Source of the DNA: Novosphingobium sp. PC22D
Lineage (GTDB): Bacteria > Pseudomonadota > Alphaproteobacteria > Sphingomonadales > Sphingomonadaceae
DNA length: 58,767 bases
Assembly: GCF_002556635.1 (NCBI RefSeq)
Contig: NZ_MWMO01000021.1
Location: 1-58,767 of the forward strand
Direction: 5' to 3'
Below the pieces are notes generated by a model, which did not search any database, was not told the origin of the DNA, and saw nothing but the letters and a program-made list of their open reading frames with translations. Position 1 is the stretch's first letter; each line of letters starts with the position of its first letter. The translations under genes were made by a program, and so were the position numbers. Below, in pieces: positions 16,535 to 25,031 of this stretch.

Positions 16535-19396
16535 ATGGCAACGCGCATGCTCGTAGATGCGCGCCACCCGGAAGAAACACGGGTGGCGGTACTCAAGGGA
16601 AACCGGATTGAAGAATTCGATTTCGAATCGGCTGACCGCAAACAGATAAAAGGCAATATCTACCTCGCGAAAGTCACGCGGGTAGAACCGTCCCTGCAAG
16701 CTGCCTTCGTCGATTTCGGCGGAAACCGGCACGGTTTCCTCGCCTTCAGCGAAATTCACCCCGACTACTACCAGATTCCCAAGGAAGACCGCGAAGCGCT
16801 GCTCGCCGAAGAAGCCGAGGCCGCGGCCGAGGAAGCCGCGCTGCGCGCCGGAGACCCGGACGAAGACGATGACGACATCGACGAGGAATCGGACGAAGGC
16901 AACTTCGACGACGGTGGCCTGACCGAGGTCGACACCTCCGAGAAGGACCAGGTCGCGACGATCGAAGCCGGCCAGGACGACAGCGAAGACGGGGACAGCG
17001 AAGAGGCGAGCGCCGAGGACGAGGAAGAATCCTCGCAGCCGCGCCGTGGCCGCCGCCGTCAGGGCAAGGGTCGCTCGAAGGCCGCCGACGAGGTGCGCGC
17101 CAAGCGCATGGCACTGCGCCGCCGCTACAAGATCCAGGACGTTATCCATCGCCGCCAGGTGCTGCTCGTCCAGGTCGTGAAGGAAGAGCGCGGCAACAAG
17201 GGCGCCGCGCTGACCACCTATCTCAGCCTCGCGGGCCGCTATTGCGTGCTCATGCCCAATTCGAGCCACGGCGGCGGCATCAGCCGCAAGATCAACTCGG
17301 CGAGCGACCGCAAGCGGCTCAAGCAGATCATCTCCGAACTGCAGCTCCCGCGCTCGATGGGCTGCATCGTGCGCACCGCCGGGCTCCAGCGCACCAAGAC
17401 CGAGATCAAGCGCGACTTCGACTACCTCGCGCGGCTCTGGGACGAGCTTCGCGAAAAGACGCTCAAATCGTCCGCGCCGACGCTGATCCATTCGGACAGC
17501 GACCTCATCAAGCGCGCGATCCGCGACATCTACAATCGCGACATCCAGGAAGTCGTGGTCGAAGGCGAGGATGGCTATCGCGCCGCCAAGGACTTCATGA
17601 AGCTGCTGATGCCCAGCCACGCACGGCGGGTGAAGCCCTATGCCGATCCGGTGCCGCTGTTCCAGCGCTATGGCGCCGAGGATCAGCTTACCGCGATGTA
17701 CGATCCGGTGGTGCAGCTCCGCTCGGGCGGCTACATCGTCATCAACCCGACCGAGGCGCTGGTCTCGATCGACATCAACTCGGGCCGCTCGACCAAGGAG
17801 CACGGCATCGAGGCGACGGCGGTGAACACCAACATCGAGGCCGCGCATGAGATCGCGCGCCAGTTGCGCCTGCGCGACATGGCCGGGCTTGTCGTGATCG
17901 ACTTCATCGACATGGAATACGGCTCGAACGTCCGCAAGGTCGAGAAGGCGATGAAGGACGCGCTCAAGAACGACCGCGCCCGCATCCAGGTGGGCCGGAT
18001 CTCGAGCTTCGGATTGATGGAAATGAGCCGCCAGCGCCTGCGCACCGGCGTGCTCGAGGCGACGACGCGCGCCTGCCCGCACTGCGACGGAACCGGCCTC
18101 GTTCGCACCGCCAGCTCGGCGGGGCTTTCGGCGCTGCGCCTGATCGAGGACGAAGCCGCGAAGGGCCGCGGCAGCGTGATCTCGCTGTTCGCAAGCACCG
18201 AGGCCGCGGTCTACCTGCTCAACGCCAAGCGCGCCGATCTCGCCGAGATCGAGAGCCGCTACGGCGTGGCGGTCGAGGTCGTGCCCGAGGGCGAGAACGA
18301 GGGCGCCAAGATGCGCGTCGCCTCCTCCGGCCCGCGTGTCGCCAATCCGCCGACGTTCGAACCGATCATCGACGACGACGATGACGAAGAGGAAATCTTC
18401 GACGAGGACGCCGAGGACGAGAGCGAAGACGAGACTTCAGACAACTCGGGCGGTTCGTCGCGCCGGCGCCGGCGCAAGCGTCGTCGCGGCGGTCGCGGCC
18501 GCGATCGCCGTGACGAGCAGAGCGAGACGGATAACGAAAGCGACGACGAGACCGGCGAGGACGAGTCCTCGGATGACGCCGACAGCGACGACGCGGCGCG
18601 CGACGAAACCGGCGATGCGCCGCGCAAGCGCCGTCGCCGTGGTGGTCGCAGGCGGCGCGGTCGTGGCCGCGACAACGCCGAGGGCACCTCGCAGGAGGAC
18701 TTCGACGGCTCCGACGACGATCGCGAGGTCGGCGACGCCGGCGAGCGCGAGCAAGACGAGGGTGCCGAAGGCCCTGCCGTCACGAGCGTGAGCGAAGTGG
18801 CCGCGGCTCCGGAAGCGATGGCCGCCCCGGCGTCCGACGACGAGGCCGAAACGGCCCCGGCACCCGAGCCTGCCGCCGAAGCGGCCAAGCCCAAGCGCAC
18901 CCGGCGTAAGAAGGCCGAAGAGCCTTCGGCCGAAGCCGGGGAAGAAACGCCCAAGCCCAAGCGCACGCGTCGCAAGAAAGCGGAAACGGCCGAGGCGGCT
19001 CCGGATGACGCCGCGGCCACCGCTACGGCTCCGGCCGACGATGCCGAAGCCGCGCCGGCCAAGCCCAAGCGCACGCGCCGCAAGAAGGCCGAGGAAACCC
19101 CGACCGCCGAAGCGGGCGAGACTGAAACCAAGCCGAAACCCAAGCGCACGCGCCGGACCAAGGCCGCGACCGCTCCCGCCGAGGACGCGGCGCAGGCCGA
19201 GACCGCCGAGCCCGAAACGCCCGCGCCGACGGCTGAAGCGGCGATGATCGAGCCGGCGGTGACGCAGGACGAGGCCACCCCGGTCGCGCAGGCCGCCAGC
19301 GCGAACGAGGACGCCGAGATCTCCGCTTCTTCGGAAGACGAGACCTCGACCGACAAGCCGCGCCGAGGCTGGTGGCAGCGCACCTTCGGCGACTAG
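16535..19396 (+). CDS. rne: Ribonuclease E/G family endoribonuclease
   Basis: 953 aa from ATG 16535 (GGAG 9 nt upstream). The N-terminal half is the catalytic part: an S1 domain (GNIYLAKVTRVEPSLQAAFVDFGGNRHGFL) split by a highly acidic insert of about 100 residues (about 95-180), then the RNase H/DNase I-like core with the two catalytic Asp in LVSIDINSGRSTKE and GLVVIDFIDMEYG, and the zinc link CPHCDGTG. The C-terminal third is low-complexity: alternating acidic and Arg-rich blocks, then four KPKRTRRKKAE-type basic repeats, expected to bind RNA and degradosome partners. It processes rRNA and tRNA and starts mRNA decay. A bidirectional terminator follows. Confidence 0.96.
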   Translation: MATRMLVDARHPEETRVAVLKGNRIEEFDFESADRKQIKGNIYLAKVTRVEPSLQAAFVDFGGNRHGFLAFSEIHPDYYQIPKEDREALLAEEAEAAAEEAALRAGDPDEDDDDIDEESDEGNFDDGGLTEVDTSEKDQVATIEAGQDDSEDGDSEEASAEDEEESSQPRRGRRRQGKGRSKAADEVRAKRMALRRRYKIQDVIHRRQVLLVQVVKEERGNKGAALTTYLSLAGRYCVLMPNSSHGGGISRKINSASDRKRLKQIISELQLPRSMGCIVRTAGLQRTKTEIKRDFDYLARLWDELREKTLKSSAPTLIHSDSDLIKRAIRDIYNRDIQEVVVEGEDGYRAAKDFMKLLMPSHARRVKPYADPVPLFQRYGAEDQLTAMYDPVVQLRSGGYIVINPTEALVSIDINSGRSTKEHGIEATAVNTNIEAAHEIARQLRLRDMAGLVVIDFIDMEYGSNVRKVEKAMKDALKNDRARIQVGRISSFGLMEMSRQRLRTGVLEATTRACPHCDGTGLVRTASSAGLSALRLIEDEAAKGRGSVISLFASTEAAVYLLNAKRADLAEIESRYGVAVEVVPEGENEGAKMRVASSGPRVANPPTFEPIIDDDDDEEEIFDEDAEDESEDETSDNSGGSSRRRRRKRRRGGRGRDRRDEQSETDNESDDETGEDESSDDADSDDAARDETGDAPRKRRRRGGRRRRGRGRDNAEGTSQEDFDGSDDDREVGDAGEREQDEGAEGPAVTSVSEVAAAPEAMAAPASDDEAETAPAPEPAAEAAKPKRTRRKKAEEPSAEAGEETPKPKRTRRKKAETAEAAPDDAAATATAPADDAEAAPAKPKRTRRKKAEETPTAEAGETETKPKPKRTRRTKAATAPAEDAAQAETAEPETPAPTAEAAMIEPAVTQDEATPVAQAASANEDAEISASSEDETSTDKPRRGWWQRTFGD
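18887..19169 (+). repeat. Four KPKRTRRKKAE-type basic repeats inside RNase E
   Basis: The decapeptide KPKRTRRKKA recurs three times exactly and once as KPKRTRRTKA, separated by acidic Ala/Glu-rich linkers of 11-25 residues. It is a protein-level, in-frame repeat, not a CRISPR or mobile repeat. Confidence 0.85.
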
Positions 19397-19410
19397 GCCA
19401 GGTTCGGCTC

Positions 19411-19456
19411 ACACGAAAGGCCCGCTCCGACACGTTCGGGGCGGGCCTTTTCGTGT
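19411..19456. terminator. Bidirectional rho-independent terminator between rne and the peroxidase gene
   Basis: A long stem (ACACGAAAGGCCCGC paired with GCGGGCCTTTTCGTGT, one bulged T) with a short internal TCCGA/TTCGG extension. It ends at the peroxidase stop codon and lies 14 nt after the rne stop, so it serves both convergent genes. Confidence 0.85.
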
Positions 19457-21243
19457 TAGCTCGGCGCAGAACTCACTTCCTTCTCTTCGGCAATGGCAAC
19501 CAGTTTCGCGAAGGTGTAGTCTCCCGCGTCGTCTTGCTCCCACAGAGCGGTGCCGAAGATCGAGACATCGGCGTAGCAAATGGCGTTGAGGATCACTTCG
19601 CCGACGAGCAAGCTGCCGAGCGGCCCGAGCCTTCCCCTCAGACCGCCGCAGCCGGCCTGCTCGTCCGCGATCTGCGCCAGTTCGGCTTCGCGCAGGAGAT
19701 AATACCAGAGCGGCGTGCGGAAACGGGCCTGATCGAAGCGGAAGAGTTCCGGCCGCTCGGCTTCGATTTCGCCCGGTCCATACTCGGTCACGCCGGTGTA
19801 CCGCGCGTCATAGAGCGCCCACAGATCCTCACCGGCGCACAGATCGACGTCGACGCTGCGTTGCAGATTGCGGAAAGCGAGATTGCCGACGAGCTTGACG
19901 TCGTCGGGCTCGGCCGACTGCGGCAAGTCGAAGGCGACCTCGCTGATCTTGGTATCGATCGCCATCGACTTCTGGGTGACGAAGACAGACCAGTCGATCA
20001 CCCGGTCCGCGTCGAGCGGCTTGCCGCCGCGCAAATCGTCACGCCCGTCCGAGACGCTGTTGAACAGCGGGAAGTCCGCGTTCGTGTTCATCCTGTAGCG
20101 ATTGCGGATCTGGCTGTGACCGAAACGGAACCCGATCCCGAATTCATGCGGCATCCGCAGCTTGCCGTCCGCTTCGGGCTGATGGATCGGCCCGGCCGCG
20201 CCGGTCTTCCTGAGCTTGGGAAGAATCTGATCGATGTAGTCCTGGCGGCACACAGCGGGCAGGTAGTGGTGGCGCACGAAGGCCTGCCAATGCTCGATGG
20301 TCCGCTTGCGCGCCCAGTCGAAGGGTCGCTCGCCTTCGGGAGTCCTGTCGGCGAAGGCATTGTGCAACCGCATCAGCAGGATGTGGACCTGCAGCACGAT
20401 CTGGTTCTCGTCGTTGCGTGCGTCACCGATCAGTGCCGCCCCGGTACAGGTCCGCGGCACGTCGTAGCCGATGGTCTGACCGCCCTGCTCGATCGGACGG
20501 AGTTCGAATTTTCCGCTCGCCTCGTCGATGGGCACCACGATCCGCTTGCTCCGGTCGGCCGGGTCCTCGCGCCCGCCGTAGACGCTGTCGAGATCGAGCG
20601 TGGGCGAGGCAAGATTGTCGGGCAGCGAATCCGGATCGGCGTCTCGGAAGATCGGCTCGAACAGGTTGACGGCGCCGCGCGTAAGGTCGTGGTCGATGAA
20701 CTGGCCGACGAACGTATTGCTTGCATCGACCTCGCCCTCGACATCGTTCGCCGGAAACATGATTCCGGTCTTGCCGGTGACGAGATGCTTCGCGGGATAG
20801 GTCAGATAGCTGACCAGTTCGGAGCGTAGCGGATAGGGCTTGCCCGGCGCGAGGCGGCTGAAGCATTGCGCCTCAACTTCCTGCGGCATGCTCATGATCG
20901 CCGCCATGACCTGCGGCGTCACGACGTTCGGGAAGCGCTTGTGGAAACAGGCGGCGCGACGTTCCATGATGCCGCTGTCCAGCAACGTGTAGTTCCCGCC
21001 ATGTTGCATCACATGCGACAGCAGCGCCTTCACGATGGGAACGACGGCATCCGGAGGGGCTGCGGCTTGTGGCTCGCCGCCCTCCACGACAGCAGCCTCC
21101 GCCGCGCTCGACGCGATTCGACCGCCGACGAAAACGGCCAGCAGGTTCTCGAAATCGGAAGCGACCTGATCGGCGCGCTGCTCGGCCCGCTTCAGCGTTC
21201 CGGCGCGCTCGGACCCGGCGGCCGCGTAAGTATCCGATGACAT
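19456..21243 (-). CDS. Animal-type haem peroxidase (peroxidase-cyclooxygenase superfamily)
   Basis: 595 aa from ATG 21243 (GGGAG at 8 nt; a TTG at 21249 is too close to the site). The active-site set of the superfamily is present: distal GQFIDHD with His185, Arg276-x-x-Glu279 in GDARNDEN, and proximal His376 in FGHSQIRNRYR. I see no signal peptide, so the protein is probably cytosolic or leaves by a non-Sec route. Bacterial members oxidise small organic substrates or halides with hydrogen peroxide; the actual substrate is unknown. The gene stands alone, with a visibly AT-rich 300-nt region upstream, and ends in a terminator shared with rne. Confidence 0.9.
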   Translation of the reverse strand: MSSDTYAAAGSERAGTLKRAEQRADQVASDFENLLAVFVGGRIASSAAEAAVVEGGEPQAAAPPDAVVPIVKALLSHVMQHGGNYTLLDSGIMERRAACFHKRFPNVVTPQVMAAIMSMPQEVEAQCFSRLAPGKPYPLRSELVSYLTYPAKHLVTGKTGIMFPANDVEGEVDASNTFVGQFIDHDLTRGAVNLFEPIFRDADPDSLPDNLASPTLDLDSVYGGREDPADRSKRIVVPIDEASGKFELRPIEQGGQTIGYDVPRTCTGAALIGDARNDENQIVLQVHILLMRLHNAFADRTPEGERPFDWARKRTIEHWQAFVRHHYLPAVCRQDYIDQILPKLRKTGAAGPIHQPEADGKLRMPHEFGIGFRFGHSQIRNRYRMNTNADFPLFNSVSDGRDDLRGGKPLDADRVIDWSVFVTQKSMAIDTKISEVAFDLPQSAEPDDVKLVGNLAFRNLQRSVDVDLCAGEDLWALYDARYTGVTEYGPGEIEAERPELFRFDQARFRTPLWYYLLREAELAQIADEQAGCGGLRGRLGPLGSLLVGEVILNAICYADVSIFGTALWEQDDAGDYTFAKLVAIAEEKEVSSAPS

Positions 21244-21582
21244 GGTCAATGCTCCCTCCCCGAAATGCCCACCACAGGGGCGAAAAAGTTACATTTTCAA
21301 CTTCGCTCCGTATTAACGCTTAGGTGCCATCATTATTTACGTGGTTTTATTTAATTTTCAGATCTGTAAATCATAATATTTCCGTTTTTCTGCCGCAATC
21401 AGGATTATTCCGATAGTATTATTAATACTTCATACTGACGCGAGCGCTCGAGACGGCCTCATGCAATGCGGACAGGCGCTGCCCTCCAGCGCCGGACAAA
21501 GGCCCCGGGTCTTGAAATGCCAGCACTCTGGTGTCGATCCGCCGGCAGGGGCCGCGCGAACGAGGATCGGATCAGGACGATC
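21244..21582. other. AT-rich intergenic region upstream of the haem peroxidase
   Basis: No gene seen. About 21290-21430 is strikingly AT-rich compared with the rest of the window (runs such as TTTTATTTAATTTTC). It includes the perfect inverted repeat at 21415-21429. It must hold the peroxidase promoter and the terminator of the molybdopterin oxidoreductase lies outside it, since that gene is read toward it on the same strand. Confidence 0.6.
21415..21429. promoter_or_regulatory. Inverted repeat upstream of the peroxidase gene
   Basis: AGTATTA-T-TAATACT, perfect 7-bp arms around one base. Its size suits a dimeric regulator, but it is 170 nt upstream of the peroxidase start, so its role is uncertain. 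Confidence 0.4.
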
Positions 21583-23736
21583 TCAGGAAACGGTCTTGGC
21601 GATGTTCACCGGAATGCCCGAGAAGCGCGGCATGAAGTTGATCGGCTCGATCACCTCGGTCAACGAACAGAGCTGGCCGACGTTCGCCCCGCCCTCAGCG
21701 ACGGGATCGCCGTTCGACACCAGCGGTCCGAACATGTGGGTCATCGACACCACGCCGCGGCGCAGGCGGTCCTCGCCCTTGGCGAGCGTCCGGATCGTGC
21801 CGTGCCGGCTCGCGATCTCAACTGGATCGCCGTCTTCCAGCCCCGCCTCGGCCATGTCCGAGGGGTTCATGTAGGCCCAGTTGACCGGATAGCGCCGGCG
21901 CGCCGCGGCGGAGTTCCGGTAGGCGCCGTTGAGCGTGTGGAGCGTCCGGCGGCTGATCAGGCGGAAGGCGAAGCCCGGCTCCCCGGCTTCGCGCAGGATC
22001 GCAGCGAGTTCGCCCGCGACATCGGCGGGCATGAGTTCGAGCCGCCCCATGTCCGCCGGAGCCGGCTGCACGAAGCTGGCCGGTAAGTCGGGACGGACGC
22101 CCTCGGGGTGCGCGAGCAGTTCGTCGAAGGGAACCGCGCTGTCGGCGGCAAGGAAGCGGCAGAGCGCTTCGGCATCGGGCGGCGTCGGACCACTCAGGTC
22201 GAGCCCGCCGGGGATATCCGCGAAGTTGAGGCCATAGTTCCAGAACTTGAAGGTCAGCGGCACGCCCATGCGCCGCGCGATCGCCCAGAAGAACGCCCAG
22301 TCGTCGATCACACCCTCGGGCCTCGCGACCACGGGCCGCGTGTACTGCGCGAAGGGCGCGGGATAGAGCGCGTCACCCGGTATCGAGATCTCATGGCGCT
22401 CGAACGGCTGGCTGGTGGCGATGACATAGTCGGCCAGTCCGGCCGTCGCGTTCATCCGGCAGTCGAGCGAAACCAGCAGGTCGAGCGCTTCGAAGGCGGG
22501 TCGGGCAAGCGCGGGATCGCCCATCGCCATCAGCGGATCGCCACCGAAGACGATCAGCGCCCGGATGCGGTCGGGCGAATCGGCCATGATCTCACCCGGA
22601 ATCAGCGCCGAGGGCAGTTCGCCCAGCAGCGGGCCGACATCTTCGCTGAGGCACTTGGGTTCGTGCTCGAAGCTGCGCGAGGGCGCGACCGCCATCTCGT
22701 AGGCGGGCCTGGTTCGCAGCGTCCCCGGATTGCGCACCCGGTCGCCTTCGCGGCGGTATCCCCCGCACAAGGCGTTGACCACCTCGATCATGTGATCGGC
22801 GGTGTTCGAATGGGCCGAGAACGAGGGCCCGGTGCCCGATCCGGCGCAGACCCGCCTGCCCTCGCCAAGCCATTTCGCCGCCAGTTCGATCTGCTCGACC
22901 GGCACGTCGGCGCGCTTCGCGGCGAGTTCGGGCGTAAACGGCGCAAGGGTTTCGCGAAGGGCCTCGAGCCCGTTGCACCATTTCCCGACGAAAGCCGCGT
23001 CGTAGGTCTCATCGCGAAGCAGGATATGGGCGATGGCCGCGAAAATCTCCGCATCATGGCCCGGCAGCGGCTGGATCAGAAGGTCCGCGAAGCGCGCGGT
23101 TTCCGTACGTCGGGGATCGACCAGGATCAGCTTGCAGCCGCGCGCACGCGCCGCTTCGAACCCCCTGGCGGGCGCGCCGCTCTCGGCCACCGCGAAGGGA
23201 GCGCCCTGATGCGTGACGAGCGGATTGCCGCCCGCGAGCAGGGCGACATCGCAGTCGCGCAAGGCATTCTTGCCGCTGGCCATGGTGCCAAGCCGGGCCA
23301 TGGTCACCCATTTCGCGGACTGGTCGATCGTCATGGTCGAGAAGAAGTTGGGTGTGCCCAGCGCGGCGACGAAGGCCCGCTCCATCAGCCCGCCGAGCAC
23401 GCAGCGATAGGCGCCCGTGCCGTGGTAGACGGCCACACTGCGCGGACCGTGCTCGTCGACCAGAGCCTTCAGCTTCGCCCCAATCGCTTCGATCGCCATT
23501 TCGCTGGCAACCGGCGCGAGCGCGCCATCGGGCCCGCGCGCCAGGCTTTGAAGCAGGCGGCCTTCGGCACCATTGTGAAAGTCGATCGAGGAAAGGCCCT
23601 TGGGGCACAAATAGGCGCCGTAAGGCGAGGCCGTGCCGTCGGGCCGGGCGCGCACCATGCGCCCCTCGTCGACGTCGATCTCCATCGCGCACAAGGCGCT
23701 GCAATTGCGGCAGAATGTCTTGACCGTCTGGCTCAT
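21583..23736 (-). CDS. Molybdopterin-dependent oxidoreductase (DMSO reductase superfamily)
   Basis: 717 aa. The N-terminal [4Fe-4S] site is Cys9, Cys12, Cys16 and Cys44 (FCRNCSALC ... YLCPKG). LLAGGNPLVTHQGAP, VVNALCGGYRREGDR, VFGGDPLMAMGDP and the C-terminal molydop-binding barrel (ISRRTLHTLNGAYRN, then YMNPSDMAEAGLEDGDPVEIASRHGTIRT) are typical. No twin-arginine signal is present, so it is cytosolic. It is an orphan: no electron-transfer subunit lies next to it. Related proteins include formate dehydrogenase-like and acetylene hydratase-like members; the residue that would ligate Mo (near TMTIDQSAKWVT) is not a clear Cys or Sec. Reaction not assigned. Confidence 0.88.
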   Translation of the reverse strand: MSQTVKTFCRNCSALCAMEIDVDEGRMVRARPDGTASPYGAYLCPKGLSSIDFHNGAEGRLLQSLARGPDGALAPVASEMAIEAIGAKLKALVDEHGPRSVAVYHGTGAYRCVLGGLMERAFVAALGTPNFFSTMTIDQSAKWVTMARLGTMASGKNALRDCDVALLAGGNPLVTHQGAPFAVAESGAPARGFEAARARGCKLILVDPRRTETARFADLLIQPLPGHDAEIFAAIAHILLRDETYDAAFVGKWCNGLEALRETLAPFTPELAAKRADVPVEQIELAAKWLGEGRRVCAGSGTGPSFSAHSNTADHMIEVVNALCGGYRREGDRVRNPGTLRTRPAYEMAVAPSRSFEHEPKCLSEDVGPLLGELPSALIPGEIMADSPDRIRALIVFGGDPLMAMGDPALARPAFEALDLLVSLDCRMNATAGLADYVIATSQPFERHEISIPGDALYPAPFAQYTRPVVARPEGVIDDWAFFWAIARRMGVPLTFKFWNYGLNFADIPGGLDLSGPTPPDAEALCRFLAADSAVPFDELLAHPEGVRPDLPASFVQPAPADMGRLELMPADVAGELAAILREAGEPGFAFRLISRRTLHTLNGAYRNSAAARRRYPVNWAYMNPSDMAEAGLEDGDPVEIASRHGTIRTLAKGEDRLRRGVVSMTHMFGPLVSNGDPVAEGGANVGQLCSLTEVIEPINFMPRFSGIPVNIAKTVS

Positions 23737-23773
23737 GCAGGTGCTTTCTCCCGGCCGCGATGCTAGCAGCGGC

Positions 23774-24442
23774 TCACCCGGGCTTCACCCACTTCGCCTT
23801 GTCCTCGTCGGAAACCGCGAGCAGGTCGAGCCCGGCTTCGAGCGCGCGGGCCACCGCGGGCCGCTCGAGAATCCGGCGGTGCCAGGCGGCGATCGCCGGA
23901 TGCGCCGCGAGACCGCCCCCGTTGTCGGGATATTTGTTGATCCAGGGCCAGACGCACATGTCGGCGATCGAATAGTCGCCGCACAGATAGTCGCGGCCCG
24001 AAAGCGCGCCTTCGAGCACGGCGAACAGGCGTGCCGTCTCCCTGCGGAAGCGATCGATCGCATAGCGCGTTTCGGCCGGATCGCGGTCCGCGTTTCCGGC
24101 GGCGCGCGTGAAGTAGTTCACCTGCCCCGACATCGGCCCGAGCCCCGCCATCTGCCAGTGAATCCACGAATCGATGCGCGCCCGCACCGCCTCGTCCACG
24201 GGATAGAAATGCTTCGACTTGCGGCCGAGATACTGGAGAATCGCGCCCGATTCGAAGACCTCGACCGTCCCGTCGACCAGCGCGGGGATGCGTCCGTTGG
24301 GATTGACCGCGCGAAATCGCTGATCGTCCTGCCCGCCCTTGAGGATATCGACGATCGCGATCTCGTAGCCGAGGCCCATTTCCTCGAGCGCGATCGCGAC
24401 CTTGTGGCCATTGAGCGTGGGATAATAATACAGCCGAATCAA
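23774..24442 (-). CDS. Glutathione S-transferase family protein
   Basis: 222 aa if read from the TTG at 24442, which gives MIRLYYYPTLNGHKVAIALEEMGL, exactly the usual GST N-terminus. This TTG overlaps the stop of the cupin gene (TTGA), so translation is likely coupled. The thioredoxin-fold half has NPNGRIPALVDG and the glutathione gamma-Glu contact VFESGAILQYL; the all-helical C-terminal half has YSIADMCVWPWINKY. Class is of the Nu/Ure2p-like kind by its HKV motif. It conjugates or reduces electrophiles with glutathione. The longer ATG-started frame from 24523 lies inside the cupin gene and is rejected. Confidence 0.85.
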   Translation of the reverse strand: MIRLYYYPTLNGHKVAIALEEMGLGYEIAIVDILKGGQDDQRFRAVNPNGRIPALVDGTVEVFESGAILQYLGRKSKHFYPVDEAVRARIDSWIHWQMAGLGPMSGQVNYFTRAAGNADRDPAETRYAIDRFRRETARLFAVLEGALSGRDYLCGDYSIADMCVWPWINKYPDNGGGLAAHPAIAAWHRRILERPAVARALEAGLDLLAVSDEDKAKWVKPG

Positions 24443-24894
24443 GGCTCGCGGATTTCGCGGAAGCGCAGTTCCTGATGCGTGTACGCTTCCAGCCCCATCT
24501 CGGGGAAAGTCGAGACGTCCCACGGATCGCGCCCGCCGATATCATAGTAGACCGCCGGCACATTGCCCCGGTTCTGCAAATGATGGGCATTGGCGATGCC
24601 GGCCTTGAAGCCGACGCAGTCCCCTGCCCCAAGCACTTCCTCGCCGTCGTCGGTCACCAGCGTCAGTTCGCCCGAGACGACCACCACGAGTTCGTCGTTG
24701 TTGCGATGCCAGTGGCGCTGGGTCGACCATTTGCCAGGCGGCAGCTCCACCATGTTGACGCCGAACTGGGTGAGCTTCCACTGCCGCGTCAGCATCCAGG
24801 TCTTGCGGCCTTCGACCGGGGCGTCGTGGGGCGGCGGATAGGCGCTCTTGCCCGCGACCGCCTTGTCCGGCGCGATGTCCCCCTTGTGATTCAT
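24439..24894 (-). CDS. Cupin domain-containing protein
   Basis: 151 aa from ATG 24894 (GGAG 8 nt upstream). Cupin motif 1 is HWHRNNDELVVVVSGELTLV, and motif 2 includes GDCVGFKAGIANAHHLQNRG, so His-based metal binding is likely. The gene is coupled to the GST gene by stop/start overlap, which suggests a joint role, perhaps on a glutathione-linked or aromatic substrate. It is divergent from the EmrB-type transporter at 25032. Enzyme versus sensor cannot be decided. Confidence 0.8.
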   Translation of the reverse strand: MNHKGDIAPDKAVAGKSAYPPPHDAPVEGRKTWMLTRQWKLTQFGVNMVELPPGKWSTQRHWHRNNDELVVVVSGELTLVTDDGEEVLGAGDCVGFKAGIANAHHLQNRGNVPAVYYDIGGRDPWDVSTFPEMGLEAYTHQELRFREIREP

Positions 24895-25031
24895 GCTCTG
24901 GCTCCGCCGCCCATGCGCGTCTCTCCCGGCGATTTGCGTGGACGATCCCACCGTCACGTTCCACAGGCAAGCCGCGGCGACGATATCGCGCGCTTGCCCT
25001 TCGCTGCGTTTGCGAAGATGGCGGGTCCACA

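Noticed and set aside
18887..19169. CRISPR-like spaced repeats
   Set aside because: The repeats are in-frame peptide repeats of RNase E with linkers of unequal length.
18259..19383. 374-codon open frame antisense to the RNase E tail
   Set aside because: It is Ser/Ala/Arg-rich translation of the acidic and basic repeats on the opposite strand; no ribosome site and no domain.
19372..20829. 485-codon open frame antisense to the haem peroxidase
   Set aside because: The peroxidase on the other strand has all active-site residues; this frame has none of any family.
22108..23766. 552-codon open frame antisense to the molybdopterin oxidoreductase
   Set aside because: Low-complexity Arg/Gly/Ala translation without a domain or ribosome site.
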